Assembly: GCA_030248215.1 (NCBI GenBank)
Contig: JASANG010000688.1
Span: 1 to 64,000 of the forward strand
DNA from: Enoplolaimus lenunculus
Taxonomy: Eukaryota; Nematoda; Enoplea; Enoplida; Thoracostomopsidae
Length of the DNA: 64,000 nucleotides
Direction: 5' to 3'
Below are positions 26,159 through 41,492 of the stretch, one piece after another. A model generated the notes under the pieces. It saw nothing but the letters and a program-made list of their open reading frames with translations, did no database searches and had not been told where the DNA came from. The position numbers and the translations under genes are program-made. Positions within the stretch are counted from its first letter, which is position 1. Each line of letters begins with the position of its first letter.

Positions 26159-29100
26159 GATATTACTAATAATAATAAAATAATAATAATAATAATAATC
26201 TTAAATCCTTGCGTAGCTAAAACAAACTTATATTTGTAATACTGCAATTTCAAAGAAAGCTCTTTAGGGCGTCATCAAAAATTTAATTGCCGACCCTAAA
26301 ATTATGAACTAGAAATTTTTAATGTAGGTTCATTATTACCATTTACGAATTTGATGTGTCTGCGTTAAAGTCTGCAAAATAGGATGCACGTACAATACAT
26401 ATTGATAGAGCTTGAAAGTGTAATACACAAAATCCAAAGCCTTAAGTCTAAGCATGAACCTAAAGCATAATCCTGAGCTTAAATGAACAGTTAATGCTTG
26501 CAAGTTTGTACGAGACCTTGTCTATATTTGAGGTGGATCATGTAAAGATCAGGGGCTGAACGTTCTTCTGCGGGATTGCAATAGAGTAAGCTTAAACTTT
26601 AGACTATTTTTTGCTCAAGCTCAGGCTTAGGCCTAAGCTTTGGCTTAGGTATAAGCTCATTCTTACGTTTAGGCTTAGGTTTTGGCTGAGGCTTTAGAAT
26701 ATGCTAATACTACTGTAACGGTTCTGTTCTATACTTTGGCCCTTTAGCCAATAAAAGGAATTGAAACAACTGCTGTACAAACTTACAATTGCGATTAATC
26801 ACCGTTTGATACGTTTCTGAAATAGAAAATACATCCAAAAAATTTGATAAAAAATAAAATTTATAAATATAAAAACAAAGAATAACAATTATAATGAGAA
26901 AAACGCACCAAAGCCAAAAAGGTCAGATTTATATACCTGTATGGTGTCGAAATTTAAGATAATTTGAAACCGCACCGTTTATATGTTTCACGAAATCGTT
27001 TAACTGTATCGTATTGCTACTCTGGCGAATGCCCCCAATGATATGCGGGAATCGGTAAACTATAAATTAACATCGTTTTAGCTTATCTTCCAAATTCGTT
27101 GTTTCTACAAAGTACCTAAGGCGTCTGTAAAACGAATCTACAATTCGTCGACCGACCACTTGTCACCTAACAGTGTCCTAAAACCTAAATGTAAGCATAA
27201 TCGTAAGCGTAGTGCTAAACCTAAGACTAAGCCAAAGCATAATGATTAACGACTCATTGTAGAATCGATAAAATTTCGGAATACAAGTTGTCGGATGACG
27301 ACTTGCCGGGCAACGAACTGTCGTGATACCCCGTAAAAGTGCTTCATTTTTGTCATTCGACCAATAAATTTTAGGGAAATTTGTGAATGCATCATTAGGG
27401 CAATATATAGTAGTTGGTACTTTGCAATACAGTTTTGATCGTTTTGGCACGACTACAACGGCTTAACTTACGGTCTGTTGAGCCCCATTTCGCTTGCGGA
27501 TGTTCGTTATTCTGAAACAAACATTTAAAGAAGGCGTAAAAAAACTACGAGCTATAAGGCATCGCGGCACCAGAATGAGTCGGATTACCCACAACCAATA
27601 ATGGCGCACGGAAGCTCGCTACCACGGGATTTGTAGTTTCAGGGAATATGTTTTAGCTGCGTTGATAAAGTATTCGAAATTTACTCGTGCCAACCCGCGA
27701 AAATTTACGTCAACTCCTTGTTTTGGACGGCCGGTAGCCAGAAAAGGGGCAGTAAGGCTCAGCCTACTGAAAAAAAATCTGCCCCTCTAGGCAATTCTCA
27801 GCGTTACTTGTAAGTCATGGCAAGCCTTTGTACGGCCCTCTTGAAATATGTTTATAGCCCGAGCAAGGTGAGCTGAGTATGGGCCTGGTCCTTGAGCTGG
27901 CTACGGGCAACGGTGGCGTTGACGCAGCTTTCCGTCATCAATATCGGCCTATAGAGCCATGAATGGAAATTATAAAATGGAACTGCTGCCTCGCTTCGAC
28001 CAGAAAAATCAAATTTTAAGCTAGAGTGTTCTCTGCTATAATCGTAGGATAGCTATATAAAAACGGGAAATATTTAAAATCGAGATTTTGCAACGAACAG
28101 TACTGTCAAATCTGAAAATTTTTAGTTGTTATTAAATGAGCACAGGAGCAATGTCTTGCACTTCACACCTGTACAAGATGGGAGACCATTATTCGACAGA
28201 TCATCGATAATGGTTTTCTGTGCATTTAAAATATTTCACGTAATTCTAAAAACTACGCAATTCTTAATGAGCAGCGGCGGATCCAGGGACGGACTGGCAA
28301 AAGTTATGAACCACAATTTTTACTGTATGCTATATATGTGCCAATTTTCCGAGGGCGGAATTGTAAGGTAAAGAATTTACCTTTCTATCAAGAAAAATTT
28401 TCTGACGGGGGGCATACTCCCCGTCCTCCCTCTGATTCCGGTTGTGCAAACTTGTGCAGCGCCCACTTCGGTGACAAATTTCTCGCAGGTGAGCTAGCTA
28501 TACGCTGGCATAGGCTAATTGTGACCGAAGCATAAAACAACAATACCTTTGATTAATTAGTTCGTACTCTCTAAAAGCATTAACTAACTTGATTTAAGCT
28601 TAAACTAATCCAGCAGTATTTAACTAACTTTCTAGATTAACTGAACTAACAGTTTGGTTTACTCTTAAACTAATTTAAAATCTTAAGTATTTTTTGGTTT
28701 AAGCTAAGCTTAGTGTACTCTTAGATACACATAATTTCTGACCTGGATTTGTTACTTAAACCGAAAATAAGTTTACTTAAACTCGTGTTAAACTTAAAAA
28801 TATGTTAGTTTAAGCAAAAGTTAAATAGTTTAAGCAAAAGTTAAAATTCTAGTTTAGTTAGTCCTTCCAGCCATTTGAGTTTAATTTAAACTAACATTCA
28901 AGTTTGGTTAAGCTATAATTTAAGCTTCAGTTTTTAGAGAGTATAAGGGTTTACACCAAATGCATATCATTACTCCAAACAGTTGAGAATGCCAGCTTAC
29001 ATCACAATTAAGTAGGAGCATACAGAATATGTTTAAGGGTGAAAACTTTACACTATTTAAAACGTTTTGATTCATTTCGATTAGTCGTCGATACAGGCAA

Positions 29101-32100
29101 AGAAAACGAAAAATAGCACTTACGATTTTATTAGGTCTAAGTTTTCAGCTCATGGCAGTAGCCCCGTATCTTCAGCTACATGCTTGCGCACTTTAACGGC
29201 TATTAATAGGAATTGTAAAGAGCGAACTGCAGTTTTTGCGCATTTGCAAAATCTGTGCAGAAATAGACAGTAATTAAGTACGAAAACTACAAAAGTTTAT
29301 GCGGCGGGGCTGCGATTAAATTAAAATTAATAGTGTTCTGGGGTTAACTAGTGGCAATTTTAAAATGTCACTCGTTTACCCCAACACAAGACGTTCCCGG
29401 CGGCGCAGACCAATCTGTTAATGTGAATGCTGCATTACATCATAAGCCAATGGTTCGAAAGTGCATTAATTGCTAGATATTTAAAAATTCTCAAAAATAC
29501 AAAGCTTGGCAATAAAACATGAGTTTCAGGCGATCGTATCTATAGCATGGGCACAGCGGCTAATCCAAAAGCAAGAAAGAGTCACATACGCCGAGGTGCG
29601 ATTTAATGGCGAACAAATCTCGAGACCGATACGAGCGAGAAACCAAAAGAATTTTTAAGGTAGGGACCTTACTATGTTTCTATTAAACTTTTCATTCTAT
29701 GTTATTTAAAATTTTCTGATTTCAAAAACGCGGGGAGTTGCTGCATCATTGGCCTGCAGTACCTATTTCAAAGCGTATGCTCAAGTTTCTTTAGATAACA
29801 AACGATATTTGTAAAAGTTAAGAACGCACAGTGAATATTTTCAGGAGCCGCTTTCTCAGCTTTGTAGAGCCCCTACAACCAGTTAATAATAGGTTCTCAA
29901 GCAACCGAACCCTTACATATGCTGATTTGAAAATCTGGTTAGAAAGTCTGTTAATTCACGTTCATTCAAAAAATATAATTTCATAGTTCACCGGTACTTA
30001 AATTTACAAGGCCTGTCACCAACTGGTCATAGATGCTACACAATAAACAATCGAAAATACTGTCAAAGATTAAACTGCTTAACCAGATCTGGCATCTGTT
30101 CAAGGTTTTTATGATAAAACAATTTGAATTAACAAAAATAAAATCCCCAATCTAAGGAAACAAATTTTACTGGATTTAATTGCTGAAAGCGTAAAATTGT
30201 AAAAAGTCTCTTTAAGACATTGTAAAACAAGAACGATTTTCCAGGTATAACGTCGTCTTCGGTAAACAATTGTAACGATATGAGTCGAGCTTTTACTGGC
30301 GAGAATGATTCGAAGTAAAAAATTGTTCAGTAAAATAGACATCGATCTCAACGACACTTTCTGCTGCAGTAAACTCTATTTCAGCAGAAACATTCATCAA
30401 CGTTGTCACAAGTTCAAAACCCAAATTTCAAATATATAAAAAATTTTGCAATTTTAAATTTATCGATTCAAGTTATCGTCGGCAGAAAGAATTCTCGTTC
30501 ACCACTAGTATTCACCAGTTTAGCGTCGCCATCGTTGCCGTCGACGTCGTTAACAAAATTCGCATCCCACACCACTGTTTTTCCGTAGACGATACGTTGC
30601 CGATACTGGGAAATTCCAGAAGACACCGTGTGAGTTGTGGATTCGTCTCGTTTGAGAATCGATCGCCTCGGTTTCAGACTTCCATGCGAATCCAGGCGTG
30701 CAAACGTCTTCGTCAACTCCCAACTTCTTGTTCGTCTACCGATACCGTTTGGTGTCTCGTCTGTCAGACGTCGGCGACGATGTCGACCACCGCGCCGTTG
30801 TCGACGGCCGACAACGTTATCATCGATGACTTCAGTACCCTCACGACGAATAACATCATCGTCGTCTCGTTTGCTGACGTTATCGTCATTACGATGAGTT
30901 TTATGACGTCTACGGTGACGTCGACGTCTTGACGACGACGATGACGTCGATGACGACGCGTCATCAGACGCCACGCTTGGCAGTGCAGGATCGCTGCGAC
31001 TGTGACGTTTGATGACGTCTTTCCGTTGTCGACGAGTGTTGTCAATGACGTCACCTGACGGTTCCAACGATGATGTCAACGACGACGCGCGATGCCGATG
31101 ACGTCGATGACGTTTGAGCGCCCGTGAACGACGTCGATGACGTAATCTACGTTCAACTGCATCATTCGATGACGAACGTTTGCGTCGTTGAACTTGAATC
31201 GATGACGACCGAGGCGGTCGACGTCGATGACGATGTGCACGATGACGTTTAGTGTTATCGACAGCGCCACCGACTATTGTCTCAGGGTGGAGTTGCGGTC
31301 GTGGGCAGTCGTCCAAGATAAGCACATGTGAGCGTGTAGCAGATAGCTCTGATTCGCTAGCCGTTTCACAATTTGCGGCATCCTTTTGAGTTACAAAGTT
31401 TGGAATCATTGTTCACAGTTGAACCTGCACATTTTGGGCCCAAAATTTGGACTGCTCGTCTGGTGATTTGGGTATTATACGTTGGGCAGAATTTAACTTC
31501 AGTTGGAACAAATCTCAATACAACTGACGGTTTAAGATGATTTTATTACGGTATGAAATATAGCTGGAACATTCTTTATTGTCGCGTACAACTCTGGCTT
31601 CTTTATTCCACGAAACGAAAACAGAATAGGCCTATGCCTTAGACTACTTTCTTCGTTTAAGCTTAGGCTTAGATTTATTTTTTACGCTCATGCTTTAGAT
31701 TAGAAACATGGGCGTTGTCAGGATTTCATGTCGGAACTGTATATACTCCCATGTAAGCATTTTTTTGCAAACGACCGAAAATTTTGCGACCTCTATGAAT
31801 CCAAAACATTAATTCTGAGCACTGTTAGTATGGTTTTCAACGTTTTTTCAGAAATTACGGAAGGGATACATTCCTTCTATCAATAACCATGATTGAATAT
31901 TTTTAAACTACTGTTACATCCCTAAAAGTAACTTTGGCATTCGCGGCCATGGCTTTGGAACCAAAACGACAATTTAACAATATTTTATTTTGAGAGTTTG
32001 TTGCTTCGTGAATGAAGCCGAAAAAACTGTTAAATATGACATGAAATCCTGGCTATGAGATGCGTGACAAAATATATTTATTTTCTACTGGTACGGACAT

Positions 32101-35100
32101 AAAACATTCTGTCTCTACTTTAAAAGAATTTGAACTGTTTTAAGTTCGTAATCAAGGGACGAGTTTGGCTTCGGATTTGCACAATTTTAGACTTCACCCA
32201 ATTCGTAGACCTAAAATAATGTTGTAACCGTTAATATATTCAGGCATAACTTGTTCTGACGCTTAGATTTAGTCTTAGACTTAGGAATATGCTTATACTG
32301 TTGTTAAGGCTCTTTTTTATGCAATGACCAACATTTGGTACTACAGGCTCTTACCAATTTTAAATTAGCTCCTTTTTTCGTAAATTAGATGTTACAGCCG
32401 AAATGCATTATGTTAGGTTGCTTTAAAGTGTAGAACTTTAACTGTAAATTAAACACCCCATCTGATTACCCCCCTTTAATTCGGGTAAATACAGTAGGGG
32501 GATACGGGCTTCTATTGATTGGGACTCAAAATGAGAACCCCATCTTATTACTTTTCCTCCTTTTACTCGGCTCACTACAGTATCTGGCTGCCTATCCATA
32601 TTCATTTGACTTTCCTCTGGGGATATTCTGAACAAAATCCGACCACAAATCATGCCAGGAAACCCAGCATACAAAACCCGCTCAAAATATCATCTGCTAG
32701 TAGGTACTCATTTTGCTGATTTAAATTTACAAAAAATTAACCATACCGCGTACAAAAACACTAAAACTTTAACAAAGTGAATATATTATATCAGGTAATA
32801 CATGCACATTTGCCTGAACCAGAAAAAATCAATGGTAACCAAGGTTAGTATTCTGACACTAACTGGAAGCATTAGGTTTGCGCTGAACAAAGCATGAATA
32901 AATGCTATGTTGATAGCTAAAGCTGGTTGCTAACAGAGATTCTAAACATAGGTACATTTGAGTAGATCACGAACAAGGCTTCCAATGCTTAAATATATAT
33001 CCTTTTTCCTTCAGCAAATGTATAAAAGATTTTCAATGGTTACAACGTTTAAGAGGTAAGTTAAAAAGGGATTATATATGTAAGAAGTTAGTTTAAACAA
33101 TGCATCTTCTACAATAATTTGTGTACCCATATCCATAACTTTTACATGCATGTATATGACGAAAAAAGGAAGTTTTTTGAAACGTAATAGTTACGAATCT
33201 TTGTCTTTAACTCAGAAAAATTAGTCTTTTAAACGTGTTAGAAGTAAAGTCTTAAATTTCAACCTTTCAAGCATGAAAATTTGTGACCCATATGTCTGAA
33301 AATTTTCAGAAATAACAGTCTGGCAATTTAAGACATATATGCCTGAAGTCAGCGCAAACACATAATTGTTTTAATCTAAAACACGTTTGTGGAATACCAA
33401 AATTCATTTGTAGATGTATATCTTGTAGGATAAAGGTAATTGTTTATTGAATAAGGTATTTAAGGGTAAAACAGTAGATGTACTTATGTCAGAAGCCCGT
33501 TGAATTTTGTAGCCTTTATACAAAATATTGTTCAAACGTGTGACAAAAATTGCAAATTTCAAAAAACTATGCTCGGTTTGGAGAGTTCACTTTACTTCTA
33601 ATCAACACTGATTAATTTCGCATATTTCTTTAATTGTTAATCGGCATATGAGAGATAAATATCAGATATTTTTTGAATCCTGAATATCCGCAAGTTATTA
33701 CCGCATTTGTACCGCATTCGCGAAGCTGTTCTGTTTTAAGATGTACAAAACAAGACATACCAAAGCAGGCCAATGAAAGCTTTGATTTGGATCCTGTAGG
33801 ATTAATTCTAAATCGCCTGGGCGAAACCAATGATACATTTTTAAACGTTAAACAGATTTATTATTTTAATTTAAAGGTAAGTTAACGGAATCTGCAAAAA
33901 TCTCTACAATGAAATCAGAATAGTTTGGGGTTCGTTTAAGACTTCAGATACAAATAACGGCAGGGAAGTAGCAGTAGATCTGAATATGGAGAGGTCATAT
34001 ATGCGGAGGCGCTGTAGGTGATGATTGGGGGTTCAGTTAAGAGTTCAAATACAAATAACGGCAGGGAAGTAGCAGTAGATCTGAATATGGAAAGGTCATA
34101 TATGCGGAGCCGCTGTAGGTGATGATTGGGAGTTCAGTCAACACTTCAAATACAAATAACGGCAGGGAAGTAGCAGTAGATCTGAATACAGAGAGGTCAT
34201 ATACGCTTGGACGCTATAGGATTAATTTTAATAATATTTAAGGTAAGGAATCCTTATTGTTTTTCGCAGAATTATCTGTTTGTTTTGGCTCGTATACAAA
34301 TTTTTGAGCGTAAAAATGACAGCGACCACGCCCACCGTTGAGACGGTGTCGTGTGTCAAAGGTACCTCCAAGCAGAACGGCACATTACGCGGGGTACCCA
34401 CGGGCATCTTCACGCAAACGGGGCCGGGAAGAAAATTAAATTTCAAAGTGCGGGTGTGATCATTTATCCACGTAAATCTTGGATAGCAAACGGCAAACAC
34501 AGAGGTTTAAACAAGCCCTATGTTTTGTTGTTTTACTATGTATATAGAATAACGGTTTGTTTTTAAATGTATCATGGTACAATCGGAGGTATGCATTTAA
34601 CTCAGGCAGGAAATCGACTACTGTACCAGTAGAATTTATGCTACAGGTCCCGACAATTTCAGAAGTAACATTTTTAGCAGTATAAAAGTTGTGTTGTGTA
34701 GTAGAATTCTTCGTAACTTTCGAGCAATTTTTGAAGTTTGAAATGTAGATATTTCTTAAAAGAAGTTTGAAATGTAGATATTTCTTAAAAAGACGCTTAA
34801 AGAGTAACTTTTGACAACACTGGAATATTACTTAAAATTCAAAATTTGTAAATTATTTTAACTACTGTCTCACGGTGCACTCCGGTTCAGGCTTTGGTGA
34901 TTCCTTTTGATGAACGGCAACGGTAATTTTCGTCTTGGGTTGCACCATTCCAGTTACTTACTAATAAAGTTTATTTGATTATATATCATACTAGAGTCAA
35001 TTACACTAGAAAATTTAACAAATTTTTCCTGACCACAAAAATAAGGGTGGGTAAAGGTAGGTCACAGGTATAATCAATTTTGAGCAAGTATACCCGCGGG

Positions 35101-38100
35101 TACAAAAACGACATTTCCGGGCGTAAAGCGCAGGCGAAGCAAAGAAATCTAATCACTTTCTGCCTCTTTGGGTTTACGTGAGAGATGTTCAATATACAAT
35201 TCAAAAATGTGTTTATTGCTCAAGATGAACAATATATTCTGCTTTACGTTGGCAAAACAGTGAGTGCAATAACATTTGCACAACGCGGATCATCCAAAGC
35301 CACTGCAGTTGACTGTTAACGTTTAGTACGAAGGCTACCAAGGTCAATCTGGGAATTTCCAAATCGAGATAATACACCTGTCAATAATATATTTTTCCCT
35401 GCCGAATTTTGAACCATTTAGACGTATAAAATGTGCAACTAATTGCTAATTGCAAAAATTCTATAATTGCATCTTATTGTGGAGTGCCCGTCAAATCTAA
35501 GACATTTTTGAAACAGCAAGTCACACATTTTAGAATTTGCGAGAACTACTACCGAGACGTTTAGTGGTGGATCCAGCGCTACGATTCTCGGATGTTCTTA
35601 CGTCAACATTATCCAGTTGAAAATGATTACTATGCAAATTTTTCATCTGAAGCTCACAACTATTTGTCTCACTTGGCAACTAGACGTTCTGTACGCTATC
35701 ATTAATGTTACAAATTACACATTTTAAATTCTTTGAGCAGATTCACTCTATTCTATAGTACTAGCATTTAGAGCGTTAAAGCAAACAAACTTAGCCAGCA
35801 AAAAATTTAAACTCTTGTTTCCATTAATATTTTTCGCTTTACCGCACTGTGGTAACTAAGAAACGGCATGATATGAGCATAACACCATTCTGTGTTAACC
35901 AACAATTAATTTTTAATGAGTTCAGTGAAACAAATGCTACATTACTGGTAAGGTAAGCCAGCGATTGATCCAGAAATCGCAGACAGAACCGCGCAATTTC
36001 TAAAATACTGAAAAAAACTTGCGAGCAAAGCAAACGAGCACCCAGCGCAATTTTAGAACAAACAAAGTCTGTACGCTTAAACCTGAATGTTAACTTTACC
36101 TGAGCCTTCGTGGAGTGCGTATGACTACGACTTAGGTGTGAAGATTTATGTATGTATGTATGTAAAACGGGGCACCCAGCTTTGATACTACAGTTGCTAC
36201 CCTGGACAGTGGTGAAGGTTAGCACACCATCCCTGCACACTAGGAGTGCCCTTGCTACCAGAGGGAAAAAGAAATAATTTGAATGTGTGGGAAGCGAGAC
36301 AACAGGTAACAAAAACTTTCAAACGAATAAAAAAACAGAACCCTTTATATTATTGAAACAGAAAGCAAATCATTGCTATGTAAGATGTAGACTTACCGAT
36401 CTTGCAGGAGCGCTGTGAAATTCCCGGAACATATCCGGGTCTTCATTAGCACCATCGACTCTTGTTTGCTGAAGGCTGTCCAATCTCAAAGGTTTCACTG
36501 GACCAAACAGACCTAGCGCTCCTGTTCGTGAGCCAAAACCGGCACCAGGGGACACTTTAGGGTATCCCGAGGTGTACTCTGTGGCGCCGAACTGGCCTCG
36601 CGACGCTGGAACGCTAGGTCTTGGTCGAAGATCAAGTTTGCCTACGCCGTTGGTTGCGTTTGGTGAACTTGAACTTTGGCCAGAGGCACTGGTTGACAGG
36701 TGCCACGAGGAGTCGAACAGGAGTGAATCTGGCGGCCACGACGCTCGGTCCATGAGCACGGCAGCTGTCGCCAGTTGTGGCAGCAGCTGTCCGCTTGATT
36801 GACTAGACGACAGCGTTGTGCCCGGGCCGTTGCTATCGCTTGTCACTCCTGTAACGCTTGCGGGTTGTATTCTCCGCGTTTCGCCAGCGGTTTCACTCCG
36901 GGCAAGAGTTGGCAGAGGAGTTTCATCAAATGGGATGGTGTTACTAGTTTGTTTGAGCAATGGATGGCTTCGAGACTGGCGAATTGGAGAAAGCGACCTG
37001 AAAGCAGCAAAAATCAACATTCCAGGAAGTGCAAAACAATTTTCCGACGGCATGCGCTGAATTCATAGTGACGTGACTTACAAGGGGCTAAACCTTTTTT
37101 ATACGGGGCAGAATTGTTAACAGGGCTTAGACCGCCTGCCCCCGCATCCGACTAGCGATACGCGTGACGCTTGCTCTAGTTGTGCGTACTATGTGTTTCG
37201 ATCTGTAGAAAACTCGATAACTTCGACTGGACACCAGGTACTTGATGTAGATTGAAATTTTAAAAAGTGTAGTTTCGTCGGTGAATATGACCTGCCGGAA
37301 AGGGTTACTTTAAGAATTATTTTGTGAACAATTCACAGATAAAGCATTTGTATGAATTAATAGCTCAAAAATACCGTACCTGTACGGCGAGCTAGCACTG
37401 CAGGTTCCGTTCAAAATCCATTCTATATCCGGTGGCATGGTCCTACCGATTGCGACTGAATTCAAATCAAGAATGTTCGAATACTCGATGAGACCATCAA
37501 AACGTATTCTGGGTACTTGTAATCTAAAATATAAAAATAAGAGACCGTATTCTCAAATGTGTATAGTACCTATCGCCGTGACTCAAAATTCAAGAATATT
37601 TTCGCAAATGATTGATTTGCTCTTCTCCTGTACCAGTTTTTAGTTCAACAACAGCAATAGTTAGTGAGTTCGAAAACCTATTAGTACAGCCCTCGTTTGC
37701 CCCAAAATCAGTCGAATTTTGAACTTTTTTGTATATTTGAGCTTTTCACGACGTTTCCTGATCACTTCAAACCAAAATTTGAATTTTTAAAAAATTCAAT
37801 GCTTTAGATTAAAAACTCCCTATTGGACCGAAATATTTTTTGTCAAAATGTTTAACAATGTATATTCTGTTCGGCGCAGTTAGGCAAGGTAAGTCGAATG
37901 GTGATATTTTCACAACTACCTGATCATTAGTTCACAAGCTAGGCTCAAGTAGGTAGTTTGGCATTCTCCAAAACCTATGGCCGAGTGTCAAACTTGTTTT
38001 TGTAGCTCATATACCAACCCAAAGATTTAGTGTGTAAAATTTCAATATACAAGTATCCTTTCCTGCGGCAACGCAGGAAATTTCATAATACGAATTTTAA

Positions 38101-41100
38101 AGTATTTTGCAATACAAAGTCATGGAAGCTGGATAAATGTGACTTTATAAAGGCATTTTGTGGGCAAACTTAAAGATATTCCAAACACTAAATAAACAAG
38201 GTCCGTTACAGCGCTGTCATACAGCAAACAAGCTAGAATGCTGAATTCTTAAACTAAGCGTTAACCTTGTTTTTAAGAAAAGCATCAGCTAATTGAAGAA
38301 AATTGAACGCTGCGCTATGAAAATGAGTTTATTAAACATATGGCTTCGATATTAGTAAATGGTTGCCGCATGTAAGACTACAGAGTTTACTGATGTTTTG
38401 TAACACGGCGTAGAGAGCCTAGGTGAAATTTGAAATTCGTAGATAGTATTAATAAACAAGCAAGCATAAACAATTTTGTTTCCGTTTTATATAACGCGGG
38501 TATGTGACCGAAAGGCCCTCAGTAAATTGGCCACTTATTGCTCGGGGCAACGATAAAAAATTGTAGATGTCATGGCCCATATAAAGATTAGGGGCAGAAC
38601 ATACTTCTGCGGGACTGCAGTCGAGTAAGCATGAGCTCTAGGTTATTTTTTGCCTTGTCTACAGGCTTAAGCTCATGTGTAAGCTCATTCTTACGCTTAG
38701 GCTTAAAGTTAGGCTTAGGAATATGCTGATACTACTATTGCAACCCTGTTCTATACATTGTTTGGGCATGAAAACATTTAATACAAACTTTTTGATAGGA
38801 AACCAATATTCTCAGGTAATATTTTTACGTAACATTTATTGTCTGGCAAAGCGATTTCTAGTTGTTTCTGAAAATGTCTCATTGAATAAAACTATGAACT
38901 AACCTGCTCATCCTGGTTCGCACAGCAGTCACCAATCCAGTTGTATCTTTCTCACGTTCCAGCTCTCCCAAAATCTTGTAGAATTGGCCTAATTTTTCCG
39001 TATGACCAGCGCCATGCAAGACCGACGAATTCATTAGACGCTCGTGCTCTCGGAATGGTCCTACCGGGTTTAAATTGCCAATAGCTGCTGCCTTGCCTAA
39101 CGCTGCAAACAGTTCAAAAACACTTTGCCGTACGCGACGTTTGGCGTCAAACGAAAGTGGACCGTAAGTTGCTGCATACCAAGATGCATCATCATTTGTG
39201 ATTGTACAGTTATTAATATTATTGTTGTTGTGGTTGTTGCGTTTGTCGCTAATTGGTTCGATAGTACTGTATCGCAAAAGTGTCATTGTTGCAATGTTGA
39301 TAGTTTCTTCACGAACCCGGGAGCTACTAAAATGAAATAAGGCAATTAAAAATATATACATGTCATAAATTTCCGCACAGTACGGGCTGTGCTATACTCG
39401 CCGCGCGCCTACGGATAGCTCCGCATGCCAGCGGACGCCGGGGCGCGGTACGGTAAAAATTTTGCCGCACGCCGGCGGGTGCTATTAAAATAGCGTAACA
39501 CTAACTATACCTGATTAATAAATTAATATTATCTGCAGTCAATATTGGCATTAAGGATCTTAAAATAACCAAACTTATTTTAAAATAGGTTCAAATGTTA
39601 TTCTTTTGACCAAAAATTTAATAACCAACACTAGCGAATTCAGCGAAAAGCGAAGCGGGGCGTACGCCCCCTCTGTCAGAATTGTTTTGTAATAAAATAG
39701 TTAGGTCCCTTACTGTACAATTTCCCCCTCAGAGTATTATCAAATATATTCCACACACTAAAAATTGCCAGTCATAATTTTTCCCAATCTGCCCGTAAGC
39801 GAATAGAATCACTAAACCTTAATTAGAGTCAACAAATATCAATTGTCCCCATTTGTAGTGCATAAATAACTCCCGAGCCAAAAAAAGGTACGTTCGAAAC
39901 CTTAAGACATACTTACGTATTAAAAGTGCATTCCAAGTATAACCTTGCATTGTCGCTCAAGCTTTTGATATATGTCATATTATAAACGTTTAATTCAACG
40001 GATAGTTGCAGTACCGGATATATATCAGTAATGAAGGGTGGCGGAGCGTGGGTTAAAAACAAATAACAGTTCGTTACGAATAATAGGGGGTCCCTCTGGA
40101 GAGGCCAATAATATATCAGTCCCCCCTTTATGCGAGTCCCTACAGTACTATAGCCACTGAGAAGTACATATGTTTAAAAACCTATTGGGAAACTCAAGCT
40201 TGTGCGGAGTAAAATTTTGCAGGGAGAGTATGCTTTTTGTACCTTATTACGCCAGGGTTTAAAGCCAACAAAGCTTCACTTTTTGCTGAAAGTTTGTAAT
40301 CATGCCGTTAATCGAACGTAGCTCCAATTACGCTCAAGTTAAGCGAGCTATCAGTAGACCACGCGATGGTTGGAGCAACTTCCTATTTCGGTATATGTGC
40401 ACGTGCATGAATTTCTTTGCTCTTACATACGTACAAATATACTAACACAACCCAACATAACTTACCGATGACTCAAGCAATCAGCAAATGCAACTAGCAC
40501 CGGCCGACGTCCGACTGCTCGGAGTAGTTCAAGTGCGATCGCCATATTCAACTGTTGTACTAGTAATCGCGAGTTGCCCAAATGTTTGGCAACTAACGCA
40601 ACAATTTGTTGAACATGTGATTCAACTGCTTTAGATAGTTTACCGATTGAAATTCGTACAATATCAAGTGATAGTGCAACACATTTTAAATTTAGTTCGT
40701 CGAGTAGCGAGTTAAATAAATTAAAATATGAATACATATGTGGCTGCAGTTTACGCCGAAACTCTATATCTGACACAGATTCCAAGGTCAACTTGACACT
40801 TTCAAGCGCGTCAATTTTGTCACGAGTGTCCTCGGGCAACGCTGATGGGGTATCAGCTTGGGGTTCCCCAATTTTCGACGGCTCAGGTGTTTTGATAAGC
40901 CGCTGATAAATATCTAGTTCTATTAAGCCGAACATAGTTTGCTTTTCAGGCAAATTTTCAGCTCCAAATCCACTAACGGCTGTCTGAAACAGGCCTGGTT
41001 TAGTGATACCAGAAAATTCTGACTCTCTGTTGGCAAATATGTTACGATCCTGGGTTGCCTTGTGCGTATCACGCCCATTATCAGTTGTAGAATACCGTTT

Positions 41101-41443
41101 GGTCCCACCGAGCGCTGGTAACAACTTTGCTCGCGTTCCTTGTTCGAGCAACATTACTTCGTAGTGATTGCGTTGTGATACTCCAAGTTGAGAAATTATC
41201 GCGGAAAACTGTTCAACACCAATTAATTGTTTCAATTGCTGTAGGGCGGCCAAAATCAGATCCGAAGTTTCAGGGTCTGCAGAAATTAGTATACTTGATA
41301 GTCGGTCAACTAGCGGTGCCCAGCCCACTAAATATTTTAGTTCGCTACTAAATAGCGTCGGTAACTCTTTGAGAAAACTTTTTGAAATTGATTTCGAATT
41401 GGGACGAGTTATTGCTGTATCAATCAGCTGGTGAAAAAAGTCG

Positions 41444-41492
<49 letters not shown>

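Noticed and set aside
30597-31054. Plus- and minus-strand ORFs overlapping the Arg-rich exon
   Set aside because: Open because the region is GC-rich and repetitive; the longer minus-strand frame with fitting phase explains the sequence better.
34316-34460. GC-rich open frame beginning MTATTPTVETVS on the plus strand
   Set aside because: Open in both strands and in conflict with the phase of the nested gene's terminal exon; left unassigned.
34863-34951. Minus-strand open stretch starting MVQPKTKITVAVHQ
   Set aside because: Coding-like but very short; its frame cannot be joined to TOGARAM exon 5 or 6 in phase and no partner exon was found.
35839-36312. 157-codon minus-strand ORF
   Set aside because: Phe/Leu/Cys-rich composition, no acceptable splice sites fitting the TOGARAM phase, and ATGTATGTATG-type simple sequence inside.
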